A stretch of 64,000 nt of DNA from Acanthosepion pharaonis. Lineage: Eukaryota; Mollusca; Cephalopoda; Sepiida; Sepiidae. The notes under the pieces were generated by a model. The model had not been told where the DNA came from. It saw only the letters and a list, made by a program, of their open reading frames with translations, and did no database searches. The stretch covers positions 1,065,001 through 1,129,000 of the forward strand of contig CAHIKZ030005497.1 in assembly GCA_903632075.3 (NCBI GenBank). The letters are read 5' to 3'. Shown piece by piece: positions 11,171-20,959 of this stretch. Numbering within the stretch: position 1 is the first letter of the stretch; each line of letters begins with the position of its first letter. The position numbers and the translations under genes were made by a program.

Positions 11171-11597
11171 TAGATATTGTTCTTGTTTTTCTCTTAGTAA
11201 TAAGAGGACAACGAAAATATATGTATTGTTGTATCCGAAAATGCTATTGAAATGAGTTATTGTTTTTGAGCGCGCAGTAGCAACGCTGAGTTTGATTTTA
11301 AATTTTTTACAGTTGTGCGTTCATGTACAAATATGGTGAACGCATTTTTTTACTGGTATATATATATACTGAGAGTGAGAGATTATTTTATTTTTTTAAT
11401 GGGTTGACTCTTCCTGATGTAGACAATCATTGTTATCTTTTCTTAATTATCCATGAATTGCCATGATTCCTGGGAATGGTATTGAAGTAGTTTCCTGTTG
11501 CGTTCTTCACAGTTTTTAATTCACGGTTCTAGAAAGTTCTTCTAGACTGTCTGCTACCCAAGGATAAAGAGTCCAGTCTATTCTGTTATTTAAACTA

Positions 11598-12078
11598 TGT
11601 TTTGTGATGTCAACGAACTCTTGTTACAACTTATGTGATGCCAACGAATACTCGTTGTCTCTTTCGCAATGCTTGTTGAGGCAGAGACTTTTTAATCGCA
11701 GATACAACTATAGTAACGCCGTTGAACAATGCTGACGCCTTCTAATATCACTCGCACTAATAGTACTTGCTCGATGATACTCGCTCGAATAGTAATCCGT
11801 ATAGTGATCCGAATAGAGAAATAGTATAGTGAATAGAATAAAGAATAGCGGTCCGTATAGTAATAGGGGATAGACTAGAAATGAAGATCAGAATAGTAAT
11901 AGAGGATAGAACAGAAATGCGTATCATTTAGACGTCCCACAACTTCCTACCTATGCGTTTGCTCTATGGTCATGTGGTCTACTTAATTCAATAATGAGAT
12001 CGTCTGTGTTTGCTCACTGGCGGCCTACGTTCAAACTCAAGTGTCAGCATGGAGACTTTATTCTGATATAACAGAGCT
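11598..12078 (+). repeat. LTR-like interspersed repeat, copy 1
   Basis: About 480 bp matching 29553-30016 throughout, from TTTTGTGATGTCAAC to ATATAACAG. Near the start a 31-bp unit is duplicated (TGATGYCAACGAA...CTCGTTG). The middle is rich in AATAG/GTATAG motifs, and later comes CTCTATGGTCA.GTGG. The outer TG...CA limits resemble an LTR, but I find no target duplication, so the class is uncertain. Confidence 0.85.
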
Positions 12079-12079
12079 T

Positions 12080-12680
12080 AATGTATATATTTTTTAATTC
12101 CATGTATATAAGTTTAAATGCACTTTGAGAGAATGTCTCTGTGACAAAAAATGTAAGTTGATATGGTGGCTTTACCACCACAACATTATCAAGATGTCTT
12201 ACTATTTATTTGCCGAACACAAGTTCTATTTCACAACATATAAAAAGACTGTCGCTTATTCACAATAGAGTTTAATACTTTTTAACAACAGCAATATAAC
12301 ACCACGAAAATACTAAACAAACCGTAATCTCCTGAGGCCCTCTAAATAAAAATCAACCAACCAACACTCAACACAATTTATTAAGAATATAGCAACAACA
12401 TATTAAAAGGTATATAACATTTATATATTAATTTCATTTTTTTTTTATTTCTGCCAATTCCCTGTCAGTTCCATTATAGTGAACTCCTGTTTTGTAAAAT
12501 CTCCATGACTACAACGAACAAAAATGAAAAGCTTCTAAAATAACTAACTGTAGGAGAGCGCGTTTAAAAATCACAATGAAAAAGAATGCAGATCTCTAAA
12601 CAACTTTAGTATAACTATACAAACACATTTTTACGTGTGTCTTTCAGTTTATCGCAGTTACAATAGCATGTTTGATTTTG
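12080..12680. other. No recognisable gene or element
   Basis: AT-rich sequence between the LTR-like repeat and the hammerhead-like motif. It may belong to an old Penelope-like copy, but nothing in it proves that. Confidence 0.4.
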
Positions 12681-12684
12681 TAAT

Positions 12685-12735
12685 TTAACCCTGAGGATGA
12701 TCTTAGAAAAGGTCGAAAGTACTTAGGTAAAAAAA
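12685..12735 (+). ncRNA. Hammerhead-ribozyme-like core, copy 2
   Basis: CTGAGGA at 12691-12697, one T, a 6-bp helix GATCTT/AAGGTC (one G-T pair) with an AGAA loop, and GAAA at 12715-12718. This is the same architecture as the copies at 11115 and 22236. The sequence after GAAA (GTACTTAGGTA) does not form the expected tiny helix III, so this copy is probably inactive. It lies about 0.8 kb upstream, on the same strand, of the Penelope-like RT remnant at 13515. Confidence 0.4.
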
Positions 12736-12834
12736 TCTATGGCGCCTTCCTTGATGAATTCTATTTTAACATCAATAAACTGATGAGACAACTGGAAAAA
12801 ATCACTATAAAAATAAGTACAACATATATGTCAT

Positions 12835-12905
12835 TCGCGGACAGTAGTGTTTCGGTGTATCGCAGATCTTCAGTGCGACTAGACATCCGAACGCCCAGGA
12901 TATAG
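12835..12905 (-). repeat. SINE 3' tail fragment
   Basis: On the minus strand it matches the tail of the SINE at 20281 (CGGATGTCTA, then GCACTGA.GA.CTG.GAT and CGAAACA). The tRNA-like head is missing. Confidence 0.65.
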
Positions 12906-12908
12906 CCA

Positions 12909-12909
<1 letters not shown>

Positions 12910-12956
<47 letters not shown>
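12910..12956. repeat. (TA)n microsatellite
   Basis: Simple TA run next to the SINE tail fragment. Confidence 0.95.
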
Positions 12957-12959
<3 letters not shown>

Positions 12960-13510
12960 AATTCAAGGAATTTAATTAATAGACCACATAGATATAAAAG
13001 TTATCTTTTACAAAACGATTTTAATGTATTACTCGTCTAATGAGCTTAGCTTAATTTCGATTTAAAAACTACTGCTTTAATTAAACGACAAAAGAGTTTA
13101 CTAAGACGAAACTGTATAGTAAGCACAACTGAAATCTTCTGTTGACACAAGGTAGGACATTAATAAAAAAAAGTAGTCAAAAAAAGAAAAAAAAAACGGA
13201 AGTGAGGAAAATCCAATGAGATCGGCTGAACTGGACATCCAGAAACAGCGAAGGTGGGAAATTTTAAATATCATAATTTAACGTCCCTGCAATTTCAGCG
13301 TTTACACTCATTACATAATTATAACGGATGTTCCCATTTATATCTTCCCTTCTCTATACATATAAATTATTCACTCAATAAGACCGATGAGGTTCTTTTA
13401 CAAGATGAAATTCGTTCCGTAGAACTTTTGCCAATCAGCCATTGAGTTACGTAATATATGGACACAGGATGGCCCTCAGCCACGAAAACCCGAACGTAAT
13501 CAACCATTCA
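12957..13510. other. No clear feature before the Penelope-like remnant
   Basis: Low-complexity A-rich stretches and a 63-aa open frame (13254-13445, +) without recognisable motifs. Confidence 0.4.
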
Positions 13511-13514
13511 CAAA

Positions 13515-14572
13515 AAATCATTAACACCCACACAAACAAACATCGAATGTAAAGGACTAAAATTCACAGCAACACCCCAAAAACTAAATGTAGCAGAAAT
13601 GAAGGATAATGTTTCGGAATTCTGTAGACGATTCAGGACAGCGGAAGAAAGCGATGATAAATCACTTGTAAAAAAAACAAGAAAGATTATCAAACCCCAA
13701 AAGGTAAAAATGCAGCCCTTGATGAATTCTGTAATTATATCTCTAACTTCCAATTTGACAAACTGGAGATGCTACAAACAAAGTCCAACTTCAGCAGACA
13801 ATAATGGAACCAACTTAACGACCTAAAACTGAACAACAATATTGTTATAAAAGAAGCGGGCGAAGGAGGCGGAGTTGTTATTATGGATACAGAACAGTAT
13901 ACAAGTATCATACAGTATATTCTACAGGACGATATCTACTGTGAAGAAGCCAGAGAATACCAGCATCACAAAGTGATGAAAAGAATCATTAATTCACTCA
14001 TACCGAGATTGTCTTACTTCTAAGGAACATGCCTACCTTACAAACTTTAGATATAAAGCATGCAATTTCATGGATACCTAAAATATACAAAAGTAAACTC
14101 ATTACCGAACCATGCAATACTACGAAAACTGATTTTCTGACTATACCCACTCGAAACGACTTAAAACTAAGGCCTATAATAGGACGGCCCAATTTGTGAG
14201 ACACACAGTCTAAGCAATTTTCTAGACATTCAATTGAAATCTCTTATCAAACACGTTCGGAGCTTCATTCGAGATGATCTAGATTTTCTGAATCATCTTT
14301 CAAAACGAGATAAATCATAATACCTATATGGTCTCAATGGATTTTGTGAACTTATATAACAACATCCCATATGAATACAGAATAGAAGCCATAAAATACT
14401 GGCTAAAAATGTTTTCGATGAGCTAACAAATCGTATCAAAGTAAATTTCTACATAGAAAGCCAAGAATTCATCTTAAAAGCAATTATTTAATGTTCAATG
14501 AAATACACTACCGACAAAAGTCAACACATTTATTAAACCGAAAATTGGGATCAGAGGTATTACGGCGAACTA
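13515..14572 (+). pseudogene. Penelope-like element reverse transcriptase, degraded
   Basis: Several plus-strand pieces, in shifting frames, match the RT of Penelope-like elements. They include CKGLKF and an FCRRFR segment (13545-13640), NNNIVIKEAGEGGGVVIMD (about 13830-13885), a FIRDDLDFLNHL block (about 14260-14300), and MDFVNLYNNIPYE (about 14340-14378), which corresponds to the RT core D-x-LYxNIPH region. The downstream part holding the RT catalytic Asp pair and the GIY-YIG endonuclease is missing; a (TA)n array begins at 14581. Stops and frameshifts are many, so the copy is dead. Confidence 0.78.
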
Positions 14573-14578
14573 CCAGAA

Positions 14579-14634
<56 letters not shown>

Positions 14635-14636
14635 AG

Positions 14637-14685
<49 letters not shown>
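14579..14685. repeat. Two (TA)n blocks with an inverted ACCAGAACT/AGTTCT junction
   Basis: TA runs at 14579-14633 and 14640-14685 are separated by CCAGTTCT. The left flank reads CCAGAACTGATATA, so the short motif occurs in inverted order around the first array and could form a hairpin. Confidence 0.9.
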
Positions 14686-14686
<1 letters not shown>

Positions 14687-14691
14687 GTGTA

Positions 14692-14957
14692 TTTAAAGAG
14701 AGAGAAAAGCCGCAAATGTTTTTGGATATAATGTGGATTTTTTTTAAAGATATATATTATACTTTATTTTCCATATTTTTTGCTACACGAGTTTCGGGTC
14801 TTGCGACCTTCACCAGGCAAAGAGTGTTTATTTCTACATATTATTTAAAGTAATTGATTTTTTCCTTATATTTACCCATTAAAAATGACCATTGTCTTTT
14901 GGCATAAAAAATCCACTTTATAATCAAAACTTTTGCTGCTTCTCTCTTCTCTTTAAT
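14692..14957. repeat. Inverted repeat enclosing a hammerhead-like motif
   Basis: The left arm 14692-14742 and right arm 14905-14957 are imperfect reverse complements of about 52 bp; each contains GTGGATTTTTT on its inner side. The hammerhead-like core at 14776-14822 lies between them. Outside the left arm is (TA)n and outside the right arm is (CA)n-(TA)n. The arrangement resembles the inverted terminal modules sometimes seen in Penelope-like elements, but a family match is not proven. Confidence 0.6.
14776..14822 (-). ncRNA. Hammerhead-ribozyme-like motif, best folded copy
   Basis: On the minus strand nearly every hammerhead part is present. Helix I is TTTGC/GCAAA (5 bp). The core box reads CTGGTGA, where CUGANGA is expected. 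Helix II is GGTC/GACC with a GCAA tetraloop, next to an A-C mismatch at the helix base. Then come GAAA, a minimal helix III (A-U and C-G with a 4-nt TCGT loop) and TA at the cleavage position. The A-to-G change in the core box would be expected to cripple cleavage. Small helix III hammerheads are an established feature of Penelope-like elements. Confidence 0.6.
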
Positions 14958-14958
14958 A

Positions 14959-15020
<62 letters not shown>
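14959..15020. repeat. (CA)n-(TA)n microsatellite
   Basis: CA run passing into a TA run, bordering the right arm of the inverted repeat. Confidence 0.95.
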
Positions 15021-15024
15021 CAAT

Positions 15025-15560
15025 AAACATCCATTATTTTTTTAATTCTATTCTAATTTTGTATGTGTTTTCATATAGAAAAAAAAAACACCTTTGGGTT
15101 GTTATTGTCTTTTCAGCATCGAACTTATATTTTTGGTAAAGCAATTAAATCGAATATAAACAAACAACCGAAACACCTGCTATATATTCGGGGAAGGACT
15201 GATCCGAAAATCTCCACTATTCGCAGTCCGAAAGATAACATTTGATAAGCTGGAAAACGCAAGGGAATGCTTCTTTTTTCCGCTATTCCGCATTACAAAA
15301 ATAGTCACACATCTACTGACAAGAACTAAAGTTAGGCTAGTTTGGTAAAGTAACAAGTGCAGGAAAGAAAGTAAAAAAAAATATATTGCTTTAACTCGAG
15401 CTTCCAGATGTGGTGTGTCATCCTTCTTACATGACGCATTTATAATGTCCGAGACATGAAATTTATTTTTAAACACAAAATGTTTCGCCTCCTTAAAATA
15501 CTTGTTTATTTCTTAAATTGGAATTGGACGATGATGAATATATATATAACAATAGAATTT
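15025..15560. other. No recognisable gene or element
   Basis: AT-rich; a 98-aa minus-strand open frame at 15180-15476 shows no motif I recognise. Confidence 0.4.
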
Positions 15561-15561
15561 A

Positions 15562-15665
15562 TTATTTGAATATGAACTTCGACAACCGGCTCTAAAAAAA
15601 ACTCTTAAAAATTTCTTGTCCCGAATATAAAAAGAGAACTGGCCATTTCTCACTGGGAATATGAA
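15562..15665 (+). repeat. Old minisatellite, part 1
   Basis: A roughly 80-bp unit of the form GAATATGAACTTCG.CAACCGGCTC...TTTCTTGTCC. Related diverged units occur at 16485-16700 and 17990-18125. Confidence 0.55.
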
Positions 15666-15667
15666 AT

Positions 15668-16432
15668 GACTAGCAGCATGGCCCAGCGTTGCCCGTGCTT
15701 GATTCAAAAATCGTACGACTCATACAGCAATCGCTATCACTTGACTTAAAATATTTTTGCCCTTCCTTGCCTTTAAAGGAGTGCCCTTTGCCGTGCTGAT
15801 GTTGCTACATACCTTACTTCTTGCCTATCTCACACTGCGAATGTTTTCTAAGCTCTATACTAAACATTAAATCTATTATGAAAAAAGAACTAAACAAAAT
15901 GAACACAAAACAATCAGCTTTAAAAAGGGACGCGTAACTGGAAAAACCGAATGAAAAAAGAATGTTAACAACAAATACTTTTTCACACCCAACCCAGTTT
16001 AAGCAAGCGAATGAGCCAATTGGAGTAAAGTGCCATGTAGATTTAAATTTCTCCCACTTGTGACGACTACAGCTATCGATTTTTTGCATGCTAGCATGCT
16101 AGTTAACATTCGTGTTAGTCAGCTGTTGGCTCTCACGCTAGCCAATAGATTCTTCCTGCCTATTCGTGGCAGCCAGCTATAGGCTCGCTCTCACTCTGGC
16201 CAGTAGAAAATGACCGCAAACTACATGAAAACTGCCGTAGAAGCATGAAAAAATCGATTATTTCCACTATGGATGGAAGTTGGGAAATGGAAAGTCGGTC
16301 TTGGCCTTCTCACTAACTTGGAGCATGTGCATGTAAATTTTGGTGCAAATCCGTCGAAAATTGCGGCCATGCATTCGTTACACACACACACACACACACA
16401 CATATATCCTGCCTTTTATAGATAGAGATTCA
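15668..16432 (+). mobile_element. Candidate non-autonomous retroelement or LINE tail
   Basis: Begins with GCAGCATGGCCCAGCGTTGC and ends with a GTGCAAATCCGTCGAAAATT segment, a CA run, a TA step and TTTTATAGATAG. The same order of features (AAATCGG.TGAAAAAT, CA run, TTTTATAATAAG) occurs on the minus strand at 32270-32410, so this is probably the 3' end of a common element. An internal GCTGTTGGCTCTCACGCTAGCCA block is imperfectly duplicated around 16120-16210. No coding domain is visible. Confidence 0.4.
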
Positions 16433-16484
16433 TAACAGACTCGAAAGCATCTTGTCCTAGATCGAGACAACTTCATAAACATAT

Positions 16485-16700
16485 AATTGACCATTTCTCC
16501 TTCGGAATATGGAATTCGAGAGTTGACATTAGAATAGCGGTGACCATTTCTTGCTCTGGAGATGAACTTTAGTGACCGGTTCCTTAAAAACAGGATCGAT
16601 ATTTCCAAACCTGAATATGTATTTCGGCAACCAACTCCATGAATCCTTTAGCATTTCTTTTTTCTGAATATAGACTCATATGACCAATTTTATGAATATA
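16485..16700 (+). repeat. Old minisatellite, part 2, cut by the mariner
   Basis: About two and a half diverged units with GACCATTTCT, CCGGTTCC, GAATATG and CAACCAACTCC motifs. It ends at the TA target of the mariner at 16701, and related sequence resumes beyond that element near 17990. Confidence 0.55.
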
Positions 16701-17896
16701 TGAGAGTTGGCTGAAAAGTTCAAGGCTGACTATGAAGGAGTGACAATATAGCTGTGAAATCTTGCAAGCCTTAATTTAAACTATTTTTTTTACTTAATAA
16801 CTGTGTTGTTTCTTTCCAGTTAAACTGATATCTGAATGTTTAAATAAGACTGTTTTTCCTGCTGGTCAAAATTCATCAACAGTAGATATGATATTATCCT
16901 CACTGCGATATTGGTTCCCAGCTAAGTGTTTTTTTCATGCTGAGTAACATAGGAAATCAAAAGAATAGGGAGGGTGATCAATCATTTCAAAGCCTTAGCC
17001 ATCCATAGCAGCCATTAAAACCAGAGACTTTAATGCTGAAACCTTTTCTTGATGAAACAAGACCTCATTCGTCAGTTTTCCTGAGCGTTTCGTCTTGACA
17101 GCCTTTCATTGCTATAGTATTCTCCATTGACGGGGGGATCTTTTAAAAATAGTCAATAAACACAATGCCCTTTCCATCCAAAATCCCTGTCAATGAAAGG
17201 TGAGGAGGGAGGGGTGATACCACTGCATGTGTTGTCTCTTTGTCTCTGAATCAGTATGATGAACCCATTACTCACTCTGGGTCTGAAAAAGTTAAAAAAA
17301 AGAAAACAAAAAAAACAAAAAAGACACAACGGTATTTGCTTCAATGTCAAAATGTTCTTTGATTTGATCAGCTTGATGCGTTCTTGAACAGGTGTCAGAA
17401 AACGTGGCATCCACTGAACAGAAACCTTCTTCGTGCCAAGTTATTGTGCTCAATATTCTCGACTCTCTCACAGGATATGCTAATAGCATTGACTATTTGA
17501 TGTATAAACGTCTATCACGCATCACCATATAGGGAAAACGATCAATGTTTTCCTCGGTGATGGCATTTTCAGCACATCCAGATCATGGGTCATCTTCAAG
17601 ACTTTCCTTCACCATCATAACTTCAGCTGTCCACTTTGCAATCTTATTAAAGCTGAAGCGTCATCCCCTAATGTAACAACCGTGTCAGCATGAATATCTT
17701 TGGGCGCTAAACTCTTTTTTGCAGGTACTTGATAAAATTACGGTGTCAAAATTTGGTCCATTTTCTTTACTATTTATATTTGAAATAGTTTTTGAACAGT
17801 TATTAATCAAATGAGTTAAAATTAATGCATGCAAGAATCCATAGTTTTAATGTCACTCCTCCCTAGTTAGCCAATGAACTTTTCAGTCGATCCTTG
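16701..17896 (-). mobile_element. Mariner element with terminal inverted repeats
   Basis: A 1.2-kb element flanked by TA (16699-16700 and 17897-17898). The ends are imperfect inverted repeats of about 85 bp: TGAGAGTTGGCTGAAAAGTTC on the left, CAAGGATCGACTGAAAAG on the right when reverse-complemented. Both continue through an AGGAGTGACA-type block. The minus strand encodes a broken DD34D transposase. A second partial copy of the right inner end lies at 17928-17985. Confidence 0.88.
16870..17580 (-). pseudogene. Mariner transposase, broken
   Basis: Catalyses cut-and-paste transposition at TA sites in intact relatives. On the minus strand there is an N-terminal NAITEENIDRF...MVMRDRR block (about 17500-17560) and MPRFLTPVQERIKLIK (about 17362-17410). 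An AT-rich insertion then replaces the TVDETW region. WVHHTDSETKRQ lies near 17235, GKGIVFIDY near 17160, and an FHQ-EKV block near 17040, where the catalytic HDN/QDN Asp is changed to Glu. DHPPYS lies near 16980, where the last Asp context is lost (SFD). Stops are frequent, so it is inactive. Confidence 0.82.
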
Positions 17897-17927
17897 TACC
17901 TGGAAAGCAGCATTGCAGTTATTAATA

Positions 17928-18125
17928 TGAAATTAATGCATGCCAGATTTCACATTCTTAACCTTACTCCTTCATAGTTTATCCCACCTTCTTATAATTG
18001 ACCACCTTTCGTTCTGAATATGGCGAACTGCACATTGCTTTATATTAGCCTTGAACATACTTTTGAAGCATAATAGTATGCAAAATAGAAGTGGCATGAA
18101 AAAAAGACAACCAGTTCTAAATAAC
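17928..18125. repeat. Extra mariner end fragment and minisatellite part 3
   Basis: 17928-17985 resembles the inner right end of the adjacent mariner (AAATTAATGCATGC, ACTCCTTC.TAG) and, reverse-complemented, is closer to that element's left end. From about 17990 the GAATATGGCGAACTGC-type minisatellite sequence resumes. Confidence 0.5.
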
Positions 18126-18129
18126 CCTT

Positions 18130-19420
18130 AATCGATACATCATGAAAATAATAAACAAAAACTTAACCTTCTCGATGTCATCTATATCAACATCAATCAA
18201 CAAAACATTCAACAAAATTGATTACAAATATAATAACATATTAAAGTGCATAGAACATTACAAAAGTGACGCGTTCACTCATTATAAAAATAAAACTTTT
18301 GGTTTTATAATGACCACCACTATAAAATAACCTTTTTCAAATTGAATATAGACTTAAGTAAACGACACGATTCTGATTAATTGTTTAAGTGAACATTTTC
18401 TTATATATTTATTAATTACCTGAGTATTTTTTCACTTATCTTAAAACATTCCATCGGCATTCGAAGCATAATGAACCAAGCGAAAACTACTGATCTTTTG
18501 GTTACTGTTAATTTTTAAAACCGAAATATGTGTAATCGTCCAAGCTAATTTCGAAAAAATAAGGACATTTTTTTTAAATTAATAGAAGGTACCACTCAGT
18601 TACACGAAGCATCTTCTAAACTACAATTCTTTGTGAGTAGGTTCTAAATAAATAATCTGGTAATTCATCACCCACCGTGTAAAGCCTAAGTGAAAATAGC
18701 GACAGAGTGCATAATAAATGCGGTAAGAATCGTGGTGTCATATAACGTCTATTATTGCTTCCATTTCATATCTCCTCAAAGAAAATATCGCTCTGAATTT
18801 GCATATAGCCTCGAAACAGGGGAAATATTTCAGAAACCACACGTAATATTTTAATACTAAAATTCCCCCAATATAAGGCTTTAGATGGCTTTAGATGACT
18901 TAAATGTCATAATAAGGGAGAAGTGTGATATTAATGAAAGAAGAGGAATTAAAGCTAATGAGCATATAGAGGAAAGATAACGATTGACTTGAAGAGGTTA
19001 CAATTTTAATGTTCTCAGAAACATCTATACGTGAACGTGATCCACAAAATAGCGGGTTTTAAATAAGTGGAAAGATTTGTGAGTGGAATTTTCTTCTCAC
19101 ATTTGGAACACAGCCGAAACGAAAATGATTCGACGACGCAAGCAAAATTATGTTATCAGCGTACGACTTTGCTTGTTGATTTTGTTTATTTATGGCAAAA
19201 TGACAACGGAGCCAAAAGCTGAATATATACGAGAACCTGTTGAGATAACTGTTTGTTAATGCTATTCTTTTCTGTCATTGTGACTTTCTACGAGCAGAAG
19301 ATAAATTCCAAACAACATGAATGCTAATTTTTGGAGAAATTCAACGCATTGCAGATCATCTGAACTCGACTTTCTTATGCTAAGACTATAAACTATATAA
19401 CAAATGCGAATGTCAGTGTG
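18130..19420. other. No recognisable gene or element
   Basis: AT-rich; only short open frames without motifs, such as 18142-18330 (+). Confidence 0.45.
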
Positions 19421-19424
19421 TCAC

Positions 19425-19870
19425 TATGTCAAATATTTTCAATTTTACTCCTAGATGCTGGAGCCGAACAGATTATACCATTTTGGAATCAGACTGACTT
19501 CGTGAGCAAATTAAAAACATCACGGATCGGATTCAGACCTGCAATCTTGAAATTTTGAATTTCCAATTTTTCATTACTAAGATTGTTTTCGGATTCCGCC
19601 ATATTTGCTTCTAGTGATAAAAACTATCAAAAGAACACAACTCACTAACTTTTAATATTTCACGCTGAAAAGAGGAAAATACTGTTCTCAAATTACAGTA
19701 ATTCAAAATAAAATTGTCCGTGTTTACTCTTAGAAAACGTAGCCTAATATATCGTAACCATTTTGGAATCAGGACGACTACGTGAACAAATTAAAAAAAA
19801 AAACATTTCGGATTCGCAGTCCTGAAGTTTTGGATTCTTAAGTTTTCATTGCTCGGATTTTTTTCGACGA
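19425..19870 (+). repeat. Direct duplication, two units about 300 bp apart
   Basis: 19425-19575 and 19722-19870 share TACTC.TAGA, ACCATTTTGGAATCAG, ACGTGA.CAAATTAAAAA, CGGATTC and TTTTCATTGCT-type blocks. This is consistent with a local tandem duplication of about 300 bp that has since diverged. Confidence 0.75.
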
Positions 19871-20280
19871 TTTTTAACGTGATTTTTTGTCGACGAATTT
19901 TTTGTACGTTAACAATTTTTCGAAGTTGGAAATAAATTTGTGAATAATCGAAGTTAATTGTGAAATCCAGTGAAAGTCACCCATGAAATAAAACTAATTG
20001 TTTCTTCGGAAAGTAAGGACCTACGTACATCAAGTTGTCTTTAATTAAGTAGCGGCACGTGAGCTTAAATATTAATGCAATACTTAAATGCAGCGATCAA
20101 TATGGAGTTCTTCTGTAGTTTATTGTTGCCTATCGTATCTACTTTTCCCTACCTATTGGGATGAAGGCCCAATCATGTGCAATTTCTCGAACATTCAGAC
20201 CAGTAATACTATTTAATTAAAAAAAACAGAGCATTTAGTTAAATAACTTATATGTATAAAAATAACGCACAGACAGAAAA

Positions 20281-20570
20281 TATCCGGTCGAGCACTCTTG
20301 AGAGAAAGTGCGAATTTGTAAACAGTGACTACTATTGCTAATACTGAAAAAGCACTTCCATGAATTGAGCCCTCTCGGTCATCACCGTGTTTACTCGAAG
20401 AGTACGTGCGTAAAGCGTAGCCTTTCTTTCAACTTGATAGCTCGGGGGCAGAATCTCCAACTAATCACAAATCTGTTGGGCATCGACCCTGGCTTGAGGC
20501 AATCGGATGTCTATCTGCACTGATGAACTGTGATGCGGCGAAACAGTCTGTGGGTGAAAATATATACGTC
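20281..20570 (+). repeat. tRNA-derived SINE, copy 1
   Basis: An upstream part (CCGGTCGAGCACT...GAATTGAGCCCTCT...GGTCAT) is followed by a tRNA-like region at about 20434-20505, with box A GATAGCTCGGGGGCAGAATC and a box B-like GGCATCGACCC. The tail reads GGATGTCTATCTGCACTGA through CGAAACAGTCTGT to AAAATATAT. Copies occur at 20586, 26768 (minus), 42565 and as a tail at 12835 (minus). SINEs like this have RNA polymerase III promoters and borrow LINE enzymes. Confidence 0.85.
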
Positions 20571-20585
20571 CACGGAAAATTTAAT

Positions 20586-20815
20586 TCCGGTCGAGCACTG
20601 TTGGGGGAAAGCGCGAATTTGTAAACAATGACTACTATGGCTAATACTGAAAAGCACTTCCATGAATTGAGCCCTCTTGGTCATTGGCGTGTTTATTCGA
20701 AGAATAAGTGCGTAAAAATTATCCTTCTTTTTAACCTGATAGCTCAGGGGTAGAATGCCAAATCAGTCGGGTCTCGAGCCCAGCTTGAAACTGAATCAGA
20801 CCAGGAAATAGTGGT
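20586..20815 (+). repeat. tRNA-derived SINE, copy 2 (3'-truncated)
   Basis: Matches copy 1 from CCGGTCGAGCACT through box A (GATAGCTCAGGGGTAGAAT) and a shortened box B region (GTCTCGAGCCCAGCTTGA), then loses the tail. It lies in direct orientation immediately after copy 1. Confidence 0.82.
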
Positions 20816-20916
20816 ATTAAAAAGTGCTCAATACACGTGTGAATGAAATAAAGTAAAAGTAAGACTATAAATGACATGTAGAGCTTTTAACTTTAAAAAT
20901 AAGGAGATCATTTGAA

Positions 20917-20947
20917 GCTACAACCTATCGTCGGTATCCTCAGGTGA
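20917..20947 (-). ncRNA. Degenerate hammerhead-like core
   Basis: On the minus strand CTGAGGA (20943-20937) is followed by T and an ACC...GGT helix, but TGTAGC stands where GAAA is required. It probably descends from the same motif family and cannot be active. Confidence 0.25.
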
Positions 20948-20959
20948 TTTTTATCAAAT

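Noticed and set aside
17040..17110. Hammerhead of a permuted type within the mariner (GAAA before CTGACGA, with CAAGAC/GTCTTG pairing)
   Set aside because: Extra bases separate the core box from the helix, and the sequence is explained by transposase coding for the FHQ motif region.
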